A stretch of DNA of 44,812 nt from an uncultured Desulfuromonadales bacterium (GTDB taxonomy: Bacteria > Desulfobacterota > Desulfuromonadia > Desulfuromonadales > Trichloromonadaceae), in the NCBI GenBank assembly GCA_945787285.1, contig CALZIC010000005.1, forward strand, positions 1-44,812, written 5' to 3'. Numbering within the stretch: the stretch's first letter is position 1; the number at the start of each line of letters is the position of its first letter. The translations under genes were made by a program, and so were the position numbers. The notes beneath the pieces were generated by a model, which was not told the origin of the DNA, searched no databases, and was given only the letters and a program-made list of their open reading frames with translations. Below are positions 1 to 8,203 of the stretch, in pieces.

Positions 1-294
1 TTTTCACAATATGCCGCTGGACTTCAGAAAGTCCGCCGCAGGAGATGGTACCTGTGGAGCGTCATCATCGTCTATCTCCCCATCATCTGGCTTTCACTGC
101 AAATTACCGGTTCGGATAAATCGACTGCCAAGGTTTTCGGTGTGTGGTTTCTGTTCGCCTGCGCTGCCAGTTTGCTGGCGGCTTTTGTGCGGTGTCCACG
201 CTGCAAAAACTATTACCATGTCAACGGAATCTTCCCCCTCTATTTCCGTCGTTGTCTCCACTGCGAGTTGCCGCTGAAGGCGGATAAGCAGTAA
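1..294 (+). CDS. Small membrane protein with C-terminal zinc ribbon (5' end missing)
   Basis: The reading frame is open from base 1 to a TAA at 292-294, so the gene begins before the window. The visible 97 residues contain two hydrophobic segments (about residues 19-35 and 46-60), which look like a transmembrane hairpin. A cysteine-rich tail follows with a CPRC pair and a second C-x2-C pair about 20 residues later, the layout of a zinc ribbon. I do not recognise a named family. A predicted terminator follows 20 bases after the stop, so this is the last gene of its transcript. The role is unknown; membrane anchoring plus a metal-binding tail is all that can be read. Confidence 0.6.
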   Translation, partial: FSQYAAGLQKVRRRRWYLWSVIIVYLPIIWLSLQITGSDKSTAKVFGVWFLFACAASLLAAFVRCPRCKNYYHVNGIFPLYFRRCLHCELPLKADKQ

Positions 295-313
295 ACGGCG
301 AGCCAAAATCAGC

Positions 314-353
314 TAAAAAAGGCAACCTCACCAGCGGTGACGTTGCCTTTTCT
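314..353. terminator. Bidirectional intrinsic terminator
   Basis: A stem of AAAGGCAAC pairing with GTTGCCTTT (extended by partly paired CTCACC/GGTGA) has an A-run on the left and a T-run on the right. It therefore can end both the plus-strand zinc-ribbon gene and the convergent minus-strand DksA-like gene. Confidence 0.8.
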
Positions 354-377
354 CTTCACCCCTCACCCCTCACGGAT

Positions 378-740
378 TCAGGCCTTCCCCTCGCGCCTGC
401 CCTGACATTCGAGGCAAAAGGGGGTTTCGGGACGGGCCGAGAGTCGGGCCATACCGATCGGTTCTTCGCAGTTTTTACATAGACCGAAGTCCTCCTTTTT
501 TATCGCCTCGAGAGCGGCACCGACCTGCTGCAGCCGAATCTGGTGGCTCCTTCGGCTTGCCTTGGCCATGCTCTGCTGCTGGAGGGCATCCATCCGCGAA
601 AGGCGTCCTATCGGCTGGCCGAGATCGACCGGTTTGGCCCCTTCTTCTGTGTTCTCCAGCAAGGCTTTCAGCTCATCTCGCAATTGCAGCAGTTTCTTTT
701 GCAGCTGCTCGGTTTGTTGATCTGTCAACTCTTCGGCCAT
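378..740 (-). CDS. DksA/TraR-family RNA polymerase-binding zinc-finger protein
   Basis: This 120-residue protein belongs to the DksA/TraR family, which binds in the RNA polymerase secondary channel and modulates initiation, often together with ppGpp. Residues 1-80 are a charged heptad-rich region expected to form the coiled-coil hairpin, with the tip near residues 37-52 (PVDLGQPIGRLSRMD). A C4 zinc finger follows: C88, C91, C109 and C112 (C-x2-C-x17-C-x2-C). It is shorter than E. coli DksA (151 residues) and lacks the exact two-aspartate tip motif, so it is a paralogue or short form, not necessarily DksA itself. It is divergent from the membrane gene starting at 972 and shares with it a 231-bp spacer rich in palindromes. 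The start at 740 is preceded by a G-rich purine stretch. Confidence 0.85.
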   Translation of the reverse strand: MAEELTDQQTEQLQKKLLQLRDELKALLENTEEGAKPVDLGQPIGRLSRMDALQQQSMAKASRRSHQIRLQQVGAALEAIKKEDFGLCKNCEEPIGMARLSARPETPFCLECQGRREGKA

Positions 741-817
741 ACCATATCCCCCTCACAAAATAATAGTATTCATTTAGACCCTAGCTGATGCCAGGTTGAG
801 GGTCAAGCAGGTCAAGG

Positions 818-859
818 TGCATCGTTTTGTTCAATCGTTTGGCTGCGACGATGCATCGT
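818..859. promoter_or_regulatory. Inverted repeat and 12-bp palindrome in the divergent spacer (candidate operator)
   Basis: TGCATCGT at 818-825 is the reverse complement of ACGATGCA at 848-855. The latter belongs to a perfect 12-base palindrome ACGATGCATCGT at 848-859. The element sits between the divergent DksA-like gene (ending its 5' side at 740) and the membrane gene starting at 972. It may be a transcription-factor site with a full site and a half site 22 bases apart; no factor is identified. Confidence 0.35.
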
Positions 860-873
860 TGGGCTTTGACGTA

Positions 874-893
874 AACGTACTTCATGATACGTT
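874..893. promoter_or_regulatory. Second inverted repeat, AACGTA-N8-TACGTT
   Basis: Six-base arms AACGTA (874-879) and TACGTT (888-893) flank an 8-base centre, which itself contains TCATGA. It lies 79 bases before the ATG at 972, a position compatible with an operator for the plus-strand gene. No binding protein can be named. Confidence 0.3.
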
Positions 894-971
894 AATCCCT
901 CATTCAATGTCCGGCTGGCTGGTTTCGGATTCATGTGCCGTGTAAATTTCGGTTTTCAAGGGGGCAAATCT

Positions 972-1910
972 ATGGAAGAAGTCGTCAAGGTTATCCTGGT
1001 TTCTGGGAAGTCGGCCATCGACCTTGCCCTCTACGTCCTGTTGCCGGTCATGGTGGTGATGATGGCCTTCATGAAGGTGATAGAAGCCAAGGGGGGGCTG
1101 GCGGTTGTGGCTCGCCTGCTCTCTCCAGCACTGCGCGTCTTCGGGGTGCCGGGGGCGGGAGCCTTCGCCATTGTGCAGCTGATGCTGGTCAGTTTTGCCG
1201 CGCCGGTCGCTACCCTGACCATCATGGAAAAAGACGGTACCGTCAAACGGAAGATTGCCGCCACCCTGGCCATGGTTTTTACCATGTCGCAGGCCAACGT
1301 GGTCTTTCCGATGGTGGCCGTCGGCTTAAATCTCGGCGTGATTATGGTCACTTCGCTGGTGGGGGGGCTGGCTGCGGCGGCTCTTACCTATTACCTTTTC
1401 GGCCGGGGGATTTCCGACCATGTTCCGGTGGAGATGCAACCGGCAGCGGTCGATGAGAAGGAGCGCAAAACCACCCCCCTGAACCTGATGATCCGCGGAG
1501 GACAGGAGGCTGTGCAGATCGTCATGGCTTCGATTCCCATTCTGATTCTGGCCATCTGCCTGGTCAATACCCTCAAGGCCACCGAAGCGATCACCCTGCT
1601 CGAGTGGCTGCTGTCGCCCCTTTTGAACCAGATAGGGCTTCCCGGCATATCGGTATTGCCGATCGCCACCAAGTTTCTCGCCGGGGGGACGGCGATGATG
1701 GGTGTGACGTTGAATCTCCTCAAGGAAGGGACTCTGAGCGTACTTGAACTCAACCGCATCGCCGGTTTTATCATCAACCCATTCGATATCGTCGGGGTCG
1801 CGGTACTGATTTCGGCGGGGGCCCGCTGCGCTTCGGTGGTCCGGCCGGCGATGGCCGGGGCCCTTGTCGGCGTGTTGATTCGTGGTTTTCTGCACTTGCT
1901 GATTTTTTAG
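972..1910 (+). CDS. Nucleoside-recognition (gate) domain membrane protein
   Basis: This 312-residue polytopic inner-membrane protein has two gate-type repeats (roughly residues 15-140 and 175-300), each with several hydrophobic helices. They are separated by a charged cytoplasmic loop around residues 150-170. The pattern fits the nucleoside-recognition/gate family (the SpmA/SpmB and YjiG/YjiH group), whose transport substrates are mostly unproven. I chose the ATG at 972 because AAGGGGG lies 8 bases upstream; an in-frame ATG at 933 has no comparable ribosome-binding site. It is monocistronic by spacing, with a hairpin just after the stop. Substrate unknown; membrane location is certain from the sequence. 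Confidence 0.75.
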   Translation: MEEVVKVILVSGKSAIDLALYVLLPVMVVMMAFMKVIEAKGGLAVVARLLSPALRVFGVPGAGAFAIVQLMLVSFAAPVATLTIMEKDGTVKRKIAATLAMVFTMSQANVVFPMVAVGLNLGVIMVTSLVGGLAAAALTYYLFGRGISDHVPVEMQPAAVDEKERKTTPLNLMIRGGQEAVQIVMASIPILILAICLVNTLKATEAITLLEWLLSPLLNQIGLPGISVLPIATKFLAGGTAMMGVTLNLLKEGTLSVLELNRIAGFIINPFDIVGVAVLISAGARCASVVRPAMAGALVGVLIRGFLHLLIF

Positions 1911-1911
1911 G

Positions 1912-1936
1912 CCGGGGCAATTACCGCTTGCCTCGG
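1912..1936 (+). terminator. Hairpin after the gate-domain gene, without a T-run
   Basis: CCGGGGCAA (1912-1920) pairs with TTGCCTCGG (1928-1936) over 9 positions with one G-T wobble and a 7-base loop. It begins two bases after the stop codon. No T-run follows, so it may be an mRNA 3'-end structure or a weak terminator. Confidence 0.4.
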
Positions 1937-1992
1937 AGCCATAGTACGCTAAACTATCTCATTATAAATCACTCTAAGTGTGGGGAGTCGCC

Positions 1993-2544
1993 ATGAAACG
2001 TACCGTCATATCCGCCGGCACGGCGTTGCTGTGTCTTTTGCTGTTGGCCTGTGCTCCGGCTGTGCGCATGCCGGATCTGGGCAAGGAGGTTGGAGACCGG
2101 GCGCCGATTTTTTCGGCCGCGACCAGTCTGGGGACACTGGCCAGTTACGACCGGGATTATTACGGAAAGCATCATCTGATTCTGACCTTTTTCCCGGCCG
2201 CCTTCACCCCTGTCTGAACGGGGGAAATGGAGGGTCATCAGAGAAACCTCGAGCTCTATGACCGCTTCAACACCCGCGTTGCGGGTGTCAGTACCAACGA
2301 TGTCGAGACGCTTAAATACTGGGGTGAGGAGCTGGGGCTGACTTTTCCCATCTTCTCCAACGTTACCGGGCACCTCGGAATATGGTTCGGCGCCCAGCCT
2401 CCCGGCTATCCGATGTTCACCCGCAAAACGGTGATCATCGATCAAAACGGGGTGATCCGCTATATGCAGAGAGGCTCGCCGGACTTTCATAAAATTCTGG
2501 AGACGATAAAACAGCTCCATGCCGAAGAGGGGGTGACGAAATGA
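1993..2544 (+). CDS. Selenocysteine-containing lipoprotein peroxiredoxin (TGA at 2215-2217 read as Sec)
   Basis: A single 183-residue AhpC/TSA-type thioredoxin-fold protein is interrupted only by an in-frame TGA at codon 75. It stands exactly where the family has its peroxidatic cysteine: the context reads AAFTPV-U-TGEMEG, and the frame resumes with normal peroxiredoxin sequence to residue 183. Replacement of that Cys by selenocysteine is known in bacterial Prx and Prx-like selenoproteins, so I read it as Sec75, not a nonsense mutation. The N-terminus (MKRT...LLLLAC) is a lipoprotein signal with lipobox LLAC, so the enzyme should be tethered in the envelope and reduce peroxides there. ATG 1993 has GGGGAG 5 bases upstream. 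It overlaps the next gene by ATGA. Production needs SelA/B/C/D encoded elsewhere. Confidence 0.88.
2215..2252 (+). promoter_or_regulatory. Candidate bacterial SECIS element
   Basis: Immediately after the Sec codon, GAGG (2230-2233) can pair with CCTC (2247-2250). This closes a 13-base apical loop that begins with GT, 17 bases after the TGA. Known bacterial SECIS hairpins have a short upper stem and a loop with G in its first two positions at this distance. Folding was judged by eye only. Confidence 0.55.
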
Positions 2545-3131
2545 TCCGTCTGTTTGTTGCTTGTCTGTTCGGTTTGCTCGCGGCAGCATGCATACCTCAA
2601 CCGCAGGTCGATCCGCTGGCCGCCCTTCGACAACCTGACGGCTCGGTGGAGTGGCAGGGGGAGTTCGCTTTCGTTCCGCCGGCTGAGCCGTGGCACTTGG
2701 TCAGCCTCGATGAGGACGACTACAGCATCGCCTTTTCCCGGGAATGCTTTGACGTTTTTCCCTGCCAGACCACGGTGGCCTATGCCGAAGAGCCTTTCGG
2801 TTATTCCAAGGACCTGCTCGAGCGCCAGGAAGAGTTTTTCAAGCGCTATCTCTGGGCCAGCCGGGTGGTCTTTGACAAGCCTCAGCTGCAAAAGACCACC
2901 ATCGCTGGCAAAGAGGCCCTGGTTGCCGTTGTCGAAGGGGTGGAGCCGGTCAAGGAGCAGAAGGTCTGGAGCAAGGTCATCTTTACCCACCGGGGTGAGC
3001 GGGTCGTCGCTTTTTATTTCAACCAGTGGCGTCCGTCCGAAGTCCCCTTCGAAAGGGTCGATGTGGAGGCGTTCGACCGTTTTGTCGAATCGTTCCGCTA
3101 CCTGAAACCGTCTTTTTTTGAAACCCTCTGA
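2541..3131 (+). CDS. Uncharacterised lipoprotein coupled to the selenoprotein
   Basis: The product has 196 residues. The N-terminus MIRLFVACLFGLLAAAC is a lipoprotein signal peptide with cleavage before the cysteine at residue 17, so the mature protein should be anchored in the envelope. The rest is a soluble domain with many aromatic and acidic residues (a W-x-L-x-S-L-D-E-D region near residue 50) and two further cysteines in FDVFPCQT and its surroundings. I do not recognise the family. The start codon overlaps the selenoprotein stop (ATGA), with GAGGGGG upstream, so the two are translationally coupled and probably work in the same compartment. A strong terminator follows. Function unknown. 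Confidence 0.8.
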   Translation: MIRLFVACLFGLLAAACIPQPQVDPLAALRQPDGSVEWQGEFAFVPPAEPWHLVSLDEDDYSIAFSRECFDVFPCQTTVAYAEEPFGYSKDLLERQEEFFKRYLWASRVVFDKPQLQKTTIAGKEALVAVVEGVEPVKEQKVWSKVIFTHRGERVVAFYFNQWRPSEVPFERVDVEAFDRFVESFRYLKPSFFETL

Positions 3132-3157
3132 TTGTTCAGGTGCGTGATTAAGTCAAC

Positions 3158-3190
3158 CAAAGGGCCGCCTGGAGCGGCCCTTTGAGTTTG
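3158..3190 (+). terminator. Intrinsic terminator of the selenoprotein operon
   Basis: AAAGGGCCGC pairs with GCGGCCCTTT around a 5-base loop. The T-rich 3' arm continues into GAGTTTG. It lies 27 bases after the lipoprotein stop. Confidence 0.8.
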
Positions 3191-3314
3191 CCCTGCTGCA
3201 AGGGGCTTATCTGTTGCATTGCAGGCCCGTTCCCTGTACTTTGAGGATCCGGCCGGTTCCATTCCCCGAAAAAGGTCCTTTCCAGATTTGATACCATCCC
3301 AGGTTGTTTCGCCT

Positions 3315-4541
3315 ATGCTTGCATCCCGTTTCCCTTTTCACTATGGCTGGATCATTGTTCTGGCCGGAATCTGTTCGCTTTTCTCCTGCCTCGGGCTGGC
3401 CCGGTTCGCCTACGGGATGCTGCTGCCGTCTATGGGCAAAGGCCTGCTGCTCGGCTACGACCAGATGGGTTTCGTCAGCACCGCCAATTTTGCCGGATAT
3501 TTCGTTTCGGTCGGTTTGACTCCGTGGATCATCCGGCACCTGCGTCCGCGACTGACCATCACCCTGGGGCTGCTGATGGTGGCGGCGAGCATGCTCGGCA
3601 TTGCCGCCTGCAGTGGGTTTGCCTCTCTGGCGGCGCTTTACGCGGTGACCGGCATCGGCAGCGGCCTGGCGAACATCCCCATCATGGTGCTGGTGTCGCA
3701 CTGGTTCCGCAGATCCCACCGGGGCCGGGCGGCGGGGCTGATGGTGGTCGGCAACGGCGCCGGAATCATCTTTTCCGGAATTTTCGTCCCCTTCATGAAC
3801 CGCCAGTTCGGCCCGCAGGGATGGCGCTGGGAGTGGTTGATCCTCGGTCTTCTGTCGCTGGCCGCAGCGGTGCTGGTTGCGGCTCTGGTCCGCAACGACC
3901 CCGCGGACCTGGGCCTTGAACCGGTCGGCGTCAGCGAACCGGTGCTGCCGGTGATCAAAGCCGCCAAGGGACGAAATAGCGGCGCTTCGATCGTTTTGCA
4001 CCTGGGGGCGCTCTACGCCATCTTCGGGGCGACCTATATGGTCTACGGATCGTTTATCGTAACGACCATGGTCGATGAATACGGGTTCGCCGAGAGTTCG
4101 GCCGGCATGTTCTGGTCCTGCATCGGGTTCTTCGGTCTCTTCTCAGGCGTCCTGTTCGGTGTGCTCTCCGACCGCATCGGCCGAAAGGGGGGGCTGATGA
4201 CGGTCTTTGCCGTCCAGAGCTGCGCTTACGCCCTGGCCGGCTCCGGGCTGGGTGCCACGGCCCTGATCCTGTCGGTTTTTCTGTACGGCATCGTCGCTTT
4301 CTCGATTCCGACCATCATGGCGGCCGCCGTCGGCGATTACATGGGGACGTCGCGGGCGGCCGCGGCTTTTTCCATGGTGACCCTCTTTTTCGCTGTCGGT
4401 CAGACCGTCGGTCCGGCCACTGCTGGGATTATCGCCGATGCCAGCGGGTCGTTCACTTCGAGTTTTCTTGCCTGTGCCGGTCTGACAGCCCTGGCGGTGG
4501 TCCTTGCGGCGCTGCTGCCCGTGGCGCAGGAGGGGGCATGA
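3315..4541 (+). CDS. MFS transporter, YbfB/YjiJ-like
   Basis: This 408-residue, 12-helix major facilitator protein of the inner membrane opens with FHYGWIIVLAG. It then shows ARFAYGMLLPSM in the first helical hairpin, which recalls the YbfB/YjiJ and oxalate/monocarboxylate-type MFS groups. A motif-A-like loop (LSDRIGRKGG) occurs near residue 290, between helices 8 and 9. Substrate cannot be inferred. I prefer ATG 3315 because the helical part begins right there; the frame is open to 3219, but that segment is not MFS-like. The 3' end overlaps the next transporter by ATGA, so two exporters or importers are co-expressed. Confidence 0.8.
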   Translation: MLASRFPFHYGWIIVLAGICSLFSCLGLARFAYGMLLPSMGKGLLLGYDQMGFVSTANFAGYFVSVGLTPWIIRHLRPRLTITLGLLMVAASMLGIAACSGFASLAALYAVTGIGSGLANIPIMVLVSHWFRRSHRGRAAGLMVVGNGAGIIFSGIFVPFMNRQFGPQGWRWEWLILGLLSLAAAVLVAALVRNDPADLGLEPVGVSEPVLPVIKAAKGRNSGASIVLHLGALYAIFGATYMVYGSFIVTTMVDEYGFAESSAGMFWSCIGFFGLFSGVLFGVLSDRIGRKGGLMTVFAVQSCAYALAGSGLGATALILSVFLYGIVAFSIPTIMAAAVGDYMGTSRAAAAFSMVTLFFAVGQTVGPATAGIIADASGSFTSSFLACAGLTALAVVLAALLPVAQEGA

Positions 4542-5923
4542 CACAGAAAGTTTCCCGCTCGGCGACCCTTTTTGCCGTTTGCGCGGCCCACTTTATCATG
4601 CCGTTCATGATGTCGGCGGTCGGGGTGGCCCTGCCGGCCATCGGCCGGGAATTCGGCGCCAGCGCCATGCAGTTGGGGCTGGTGGAGACGACCTACGTCT
4701 TATCGTCCTCGGTCTTTCTGCTCTCCATGGGGCGGCTGGCCGATATCCACGGACGCCGGAGGATCTTCGTCGGAGGGCTCGGCCTCTTCACCCTGGTCGG
4801 CGGACTGTTGTCCCAGGCCTGGTCGATCGAGTCGCTGATTTTTTTCCGGTTTCTTCAGGGGATGGGCGGGGCGATGGTCATGGCCACCACCATGGCCATC
4901 GTGGTCTCGGTCTTTCCGCCGCAGAACCGGGGCAACGCGCTCGGAATCGCTGTCGCCGCGGTCTATGCCGGCATTTCCTGCGGACCTTTCATTGGTGGAT
5001 TGCTCACCTCCTGGCTCGGCTGGCGATCGATTTTTTACCTCTCGGTGCCTCTTGGAGCCTTGACCTTTTTTATCGTTCTGACCCGTCTTCGCGGGGAATG
5101 GGCCGAGTCCAGAGGAGAGCCTTTCGACTGGAAAGGGAGCATTATCTACGCAGCCTCTCTGCTGACCCTGATTTCAGGAGCTTCGAATCTCGATCATGGC
5201 CTGTGGGCCTGGGGGCTGGTTCTTGCCGGCACTATCGGGTTCATTCTTTTTGTACTCTTCGAGGACCGGCTGCAGTACCCGATCCTCAATATCGCTCTTT
5301 TAAGGGACAACCGCATTTTCACCCTGAGCAACCTTGCCGCGCTCCTCAACTATGCCGCCACCTTCGGGGTGACCTTCTTCTTCAGTCTCTACCTGCAGTA
5401 CGTCAAGGGGATGAGTCCGCGCGAGGCGGGGCTGGTCCTGATCATCCAGCCGATCACTCAGGCGCTCCTTTCGCCCCTGTGCGGAATGCTGGCCGACCGA
5501 TACCGGGCTGAAAAGGTGGCTACCGTCGGCATGACCCTGTGCGTTGTCGGGCTGGCAGTCGCCGCGACCATTACGTCATCGACGCCTATGCCGGTCATTT
5601 TTTCTGTGCTCGGCTTTATGGGAACCGGCTTTGCGCTTTTCTCCTCTCCCAATGTCAGCGTCATCATGGGGAGCGTTGATCCCAGCCATCTCGGCGTCGC
5701 CTCAGGGCTCAGCTCGAGCATGCGCACCCTGGGCATGATGACGAGCATGATGATCATCACCATCATTTTCTCCATATTGATGGACGGCCAGCCAGTAACG
5801 CTGCAGACCCAGCCCGCCTTTTTGCAGAGTATGCAGACTGCCCTGGTTGTGTTTTGCCTGTTGTGCCTGGTGGGCATCGGCTGCTCGGTGGGGCGGTTTG
5901 TCTCGTTTTCGGGGAAGGCGTGA
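4538..5923 (+). CDS. MFS drug:H+ antiporter-type transporter (DHA2-like)
   Basis: This 461-residue protein has about 14 hydrophobic segments, the size and layout of the EmrB/QacA (DHA2) branch of the MFS. The motif A loop GRLADIHGRRR is at about residues 67-77, and the FLQGMGGAM and GPFIGGLL motifs of helices 4 and 5 are present. Such proteins export hydrophobic or cationic compounds using the proton gradient, but no adaptor (EmrA-type) or regulator gene is next to it. Translation is coupled to the preceding MFS gene (ATGA overlap), an unusual pairing of two different MFS subfamilies. The transcript probably ends at the terminator at 6042-6080. Confidence 0.85.
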   Translation: MTQKVSRSATLFAVCAAHFIMPFMMSAVGVALPAIGREFGASAMQLGLVETTYVLSSSVFLLSMGRLADIHGRRRIFVGGLGLFTLVGGLLSQAWSIESLIFFRFLQGMGGAMVMATTMAIVVSVFPPQNRGNALGIAVAAVYAGISCGPFIGGLLTSWLGWRSIFYLSVPLGALTFFIVLTRLRGEWAESRGEPFDWKGSIIYAASLLTLISGASNLDHGLWAWGLVLAGTIGFILFVLFEDRLQYPILNIALLRDNRIFTLSNLAALLNYAATFGVTFFFSLYLQYVKGMSPREAGLVLIIQPITQALLSPLCGMLADRYRAEKVATVGMTLCVVGLAVAATITSSTPMPVIFSVLGFMGTGFALFSSPNVSVIMGSVDPSHLGVASGLSSSMRTLGMMTSMMIITIIFSILMDGQPVTLQTQPAFLQSMQTALVVFCLLCLVGIGCSVGRFVSFSGKA

Positions 5924-5950
5924 AGAGAAGGTCGGGGAAGCAAGGTGTGG

Positions 5951-6021
5951 TAGGGTGGGCTGCGCCCACCGCCTTTAAGAGGATAATGCTCTGCTTGTAA
6001 GCTGGTGGGCGCAGCCCTCCT
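5951..6021. repeat. Palindromic intergenic element (GGTGGGC...GCCCACC)
   Basis: The left arm (5951-5970) is itself a palindrome, GGTGGGC-TGC-GCCCACC. The right arm (6004-6021) is nearly the reverse complement of the left, giving a long hairpin with a 33-base centre. Such elements are common dispersed repeats between convergent genes. It lies between the MFS gene and purB and has no coding content. Confidence 0.6.
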
Positions 6022-6041
6022 GTAAATTCTGTGATAAACAC

Positions 6042-6080
6042 AAAAAAAGGGACCTGAAATCAGGTCCCTTTTCCGTTTTT
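6042..6080. terminator. Bidirectional terminator between the MFS operon and purB
   Basis: AAAAGGGACCTG pairs perfectly with CAGGTCCCTTTT around AAAT. There is an A-run on the left and T-runs on the right, so it serves both convergent transcripts. Confidence 0.9.
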
Positions 6081-6096
6081 ACATATCCACTTTCGA

Positions 6097-7518
<1,422 letters not shown>

Positions 7519-7568
7519 TTATGCGGAATTTCTACGATGAACACGGGGCTTTACATGACCCAGTGAAC

Positions 7569-7598
7569 AAAAAGACCCGGCGCGGGCGCGGCCGGGTC
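7569..7598 (-). terminator. Intrinsic terminator of the flagellar rod gene
   Basis: On the minus strand GACCCGGC pairs with GCCGGGTC around a 9-base loop and is followed by five T residues. It lies about 38 bases after the stop of the rod-protein gene. Confidence 0.85.
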
Positions 7599-7635
7599 CT
7601 CTGGTGGTATGGCGAGGGCGGGTGGGGCTGGTGGA

Positions 7636-7977
7636 TTACTTCTTGATGTCGAGCAGGGTGCCCATCATCTCGTCCTGGGTCTGGATCATTTTGACATTGG
7701 CGGTATAGATCCCCTGGGTCGGAATGGTCGAGACGAGTTCTTCGGCCAGATCGACGTTGGAGAGTTCGCGGGTCGTTCCCTGGTCTTCAACGATCGTGCC
7801 CGGGGTATCGACCTTGCTGACCTCCGCCGATACGCCGCCGTTTTCCCTGTCGGTGAAGGTTACCCGGTCCTTTTTGAAGCCGTCGGTATTGGAATTGGCG
7901 ACGTTGTTGGCGGTCGCGGACATTTTGGTGCCCATGGCGTTCATGCCCATGACGCTGACATGCAAAGGATTGATCAT
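7636..7977 (-). CDS. Short FlgB/FlgC-like flagellar basal-body rod protein
   Basis: This 113-residue protein has both conserved ends of flagellar axial proteins. The N-terminal rod motif is at about residues 20-31 (ATANNVANSNTDGFK). A C-terminal segment at about 71-112 (SNVDLAEELV ... YTANVKMIQTQDEMMGTLLDI) resembles the FlgC/FlgG C-terminus. Only about 30 residues separate them, so it is shorter than a normal FlgC (about 135 residues). These ends form the coiled coils that stack in the rod. I chose ATG 7977, preceded by GGGAGGAGAG; the frame extends 8 codons further upstream without a ribosome-binding site. No other flagellar gene is nearby: it is a single-gene transcript with its own promoter, a c-di-GMP riboswitch and a terminator. 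It could be an accessory rod protein instead of canonical FlgC. Confidence 0.85.
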   Translation of the reverse strand: MINPLHVSVMGMNAMGTKMSATANNVANSNTDGFKKDRVTFTDRENGGVSAEVSKVDTPGTIVEDQGTTRELSNVDLAEELVSTIPTQGIYTANVKMIQTQDEMMGTLLDIKK

Positions 7978-7983
7978 GACTCT

Positions 7984-8023
7984 CCTCCCTGGGTTAGGCA
8001 AAGGGCGTGCGGTGCATCAGGGA
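7984..8023 (-). promoter_or_regulatory. Possible ribosome-binding-site sequestering helix (riboswitch expression platform)
   Basis: On the minus strand TCCCTG (8018-8023) is complementary to CAGGGA (7986-7991), which includes the first bases of the ribosome-binding region CAGGGAGGAG ahead of ATG 7977. An upstream CCTCC can also pair with GGAGG. No intrinsic terminator lies between aptamer and gene, so control at translation initiation is more likely than attenuation. Inference from complementarity only. Confidence 0.35.
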
Positions 8024-8082
8024 CGGGCAGGCAAGGAGGTTGGGCCGAACGGGGACAGATCGGGGTGCGGAGAAGAAGAGGT

Positions 8083-8170
8083 GTGTGCAACCCTGCTGCC
8101 GTACCCATTTTCATGGATGTAGGCCAGTGGCTTTGCGTCCCACCCTTTCGGATGGTTTGCCCGTATAGTT
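8083..8170 (-). promoter_or_regulatory. GEMM-I (cyclic-di-GMP-I) riboswitch aptamer
   Basis: The minus strand contains the hallmark GEMM-I core in the right order. GGGCAAACC leads into a CCATCC-GAAA-GGGTGG hairpin capped by a GNRA tetraloop. GGGACGCAAAGCC, then GGCCTA, a second helix CCAT-GAAA-ATGG, and the closing GGGTACGGCAGCAGGGTTGC follow. Aligned by eye to Vibrio Vc2, the ligand-contacting position 20 is G (the middle G of GGGC), which predicts c-di-GMP preference over the G20A cGAMP-sensing variants known from Geobacter. It lies about 105 bases before the flagellar rod gene, and a promoter sits immediately upstream. The 3' boundary is approximate. Confidence 0.93.
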
Positions 8171-8173
8171 TCT

Positions 8174-8203
8174 ATGCTACATGGCCTCGCCGTTTTGGGT
8201 CAA
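8174..8203 (-). promoter_or_regulatory. Promoter of the riboswitch transcript
   Basis: On the minus strand TTGACC, an 18-base spacer and TAGCAT end 4 bases before the riboswitch 5' strand, so transcription would begin at the aptamer. The tight fit with the aptamer supports it. Confidence 0.55.

Noticed and set aside
1978-2217. Peroxiredoxin as two genes or a nonsense-mutated pseudogene
   Set aside because: The TGA sits exactly at the peroxidatic cysteine, the frame continues without loss, and a SECIS-like hairpin follows.
8085-8102. Minus-strand sequence resembling a sigma54 promoter (GGCAGC-N4-TTGC)
   Set aside because: The same bases are the closing helix of the GEMM-I riboswitch, and a better sigma70-type promoter lies directly before the aptamer.
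8083-8170. cGAMP-sensing (G20A) variant of the riboswitch, known from Geobacter
   Set aside because: The aligned selector position is G, not A, by eye, so c-di-GMP is the better prediction.
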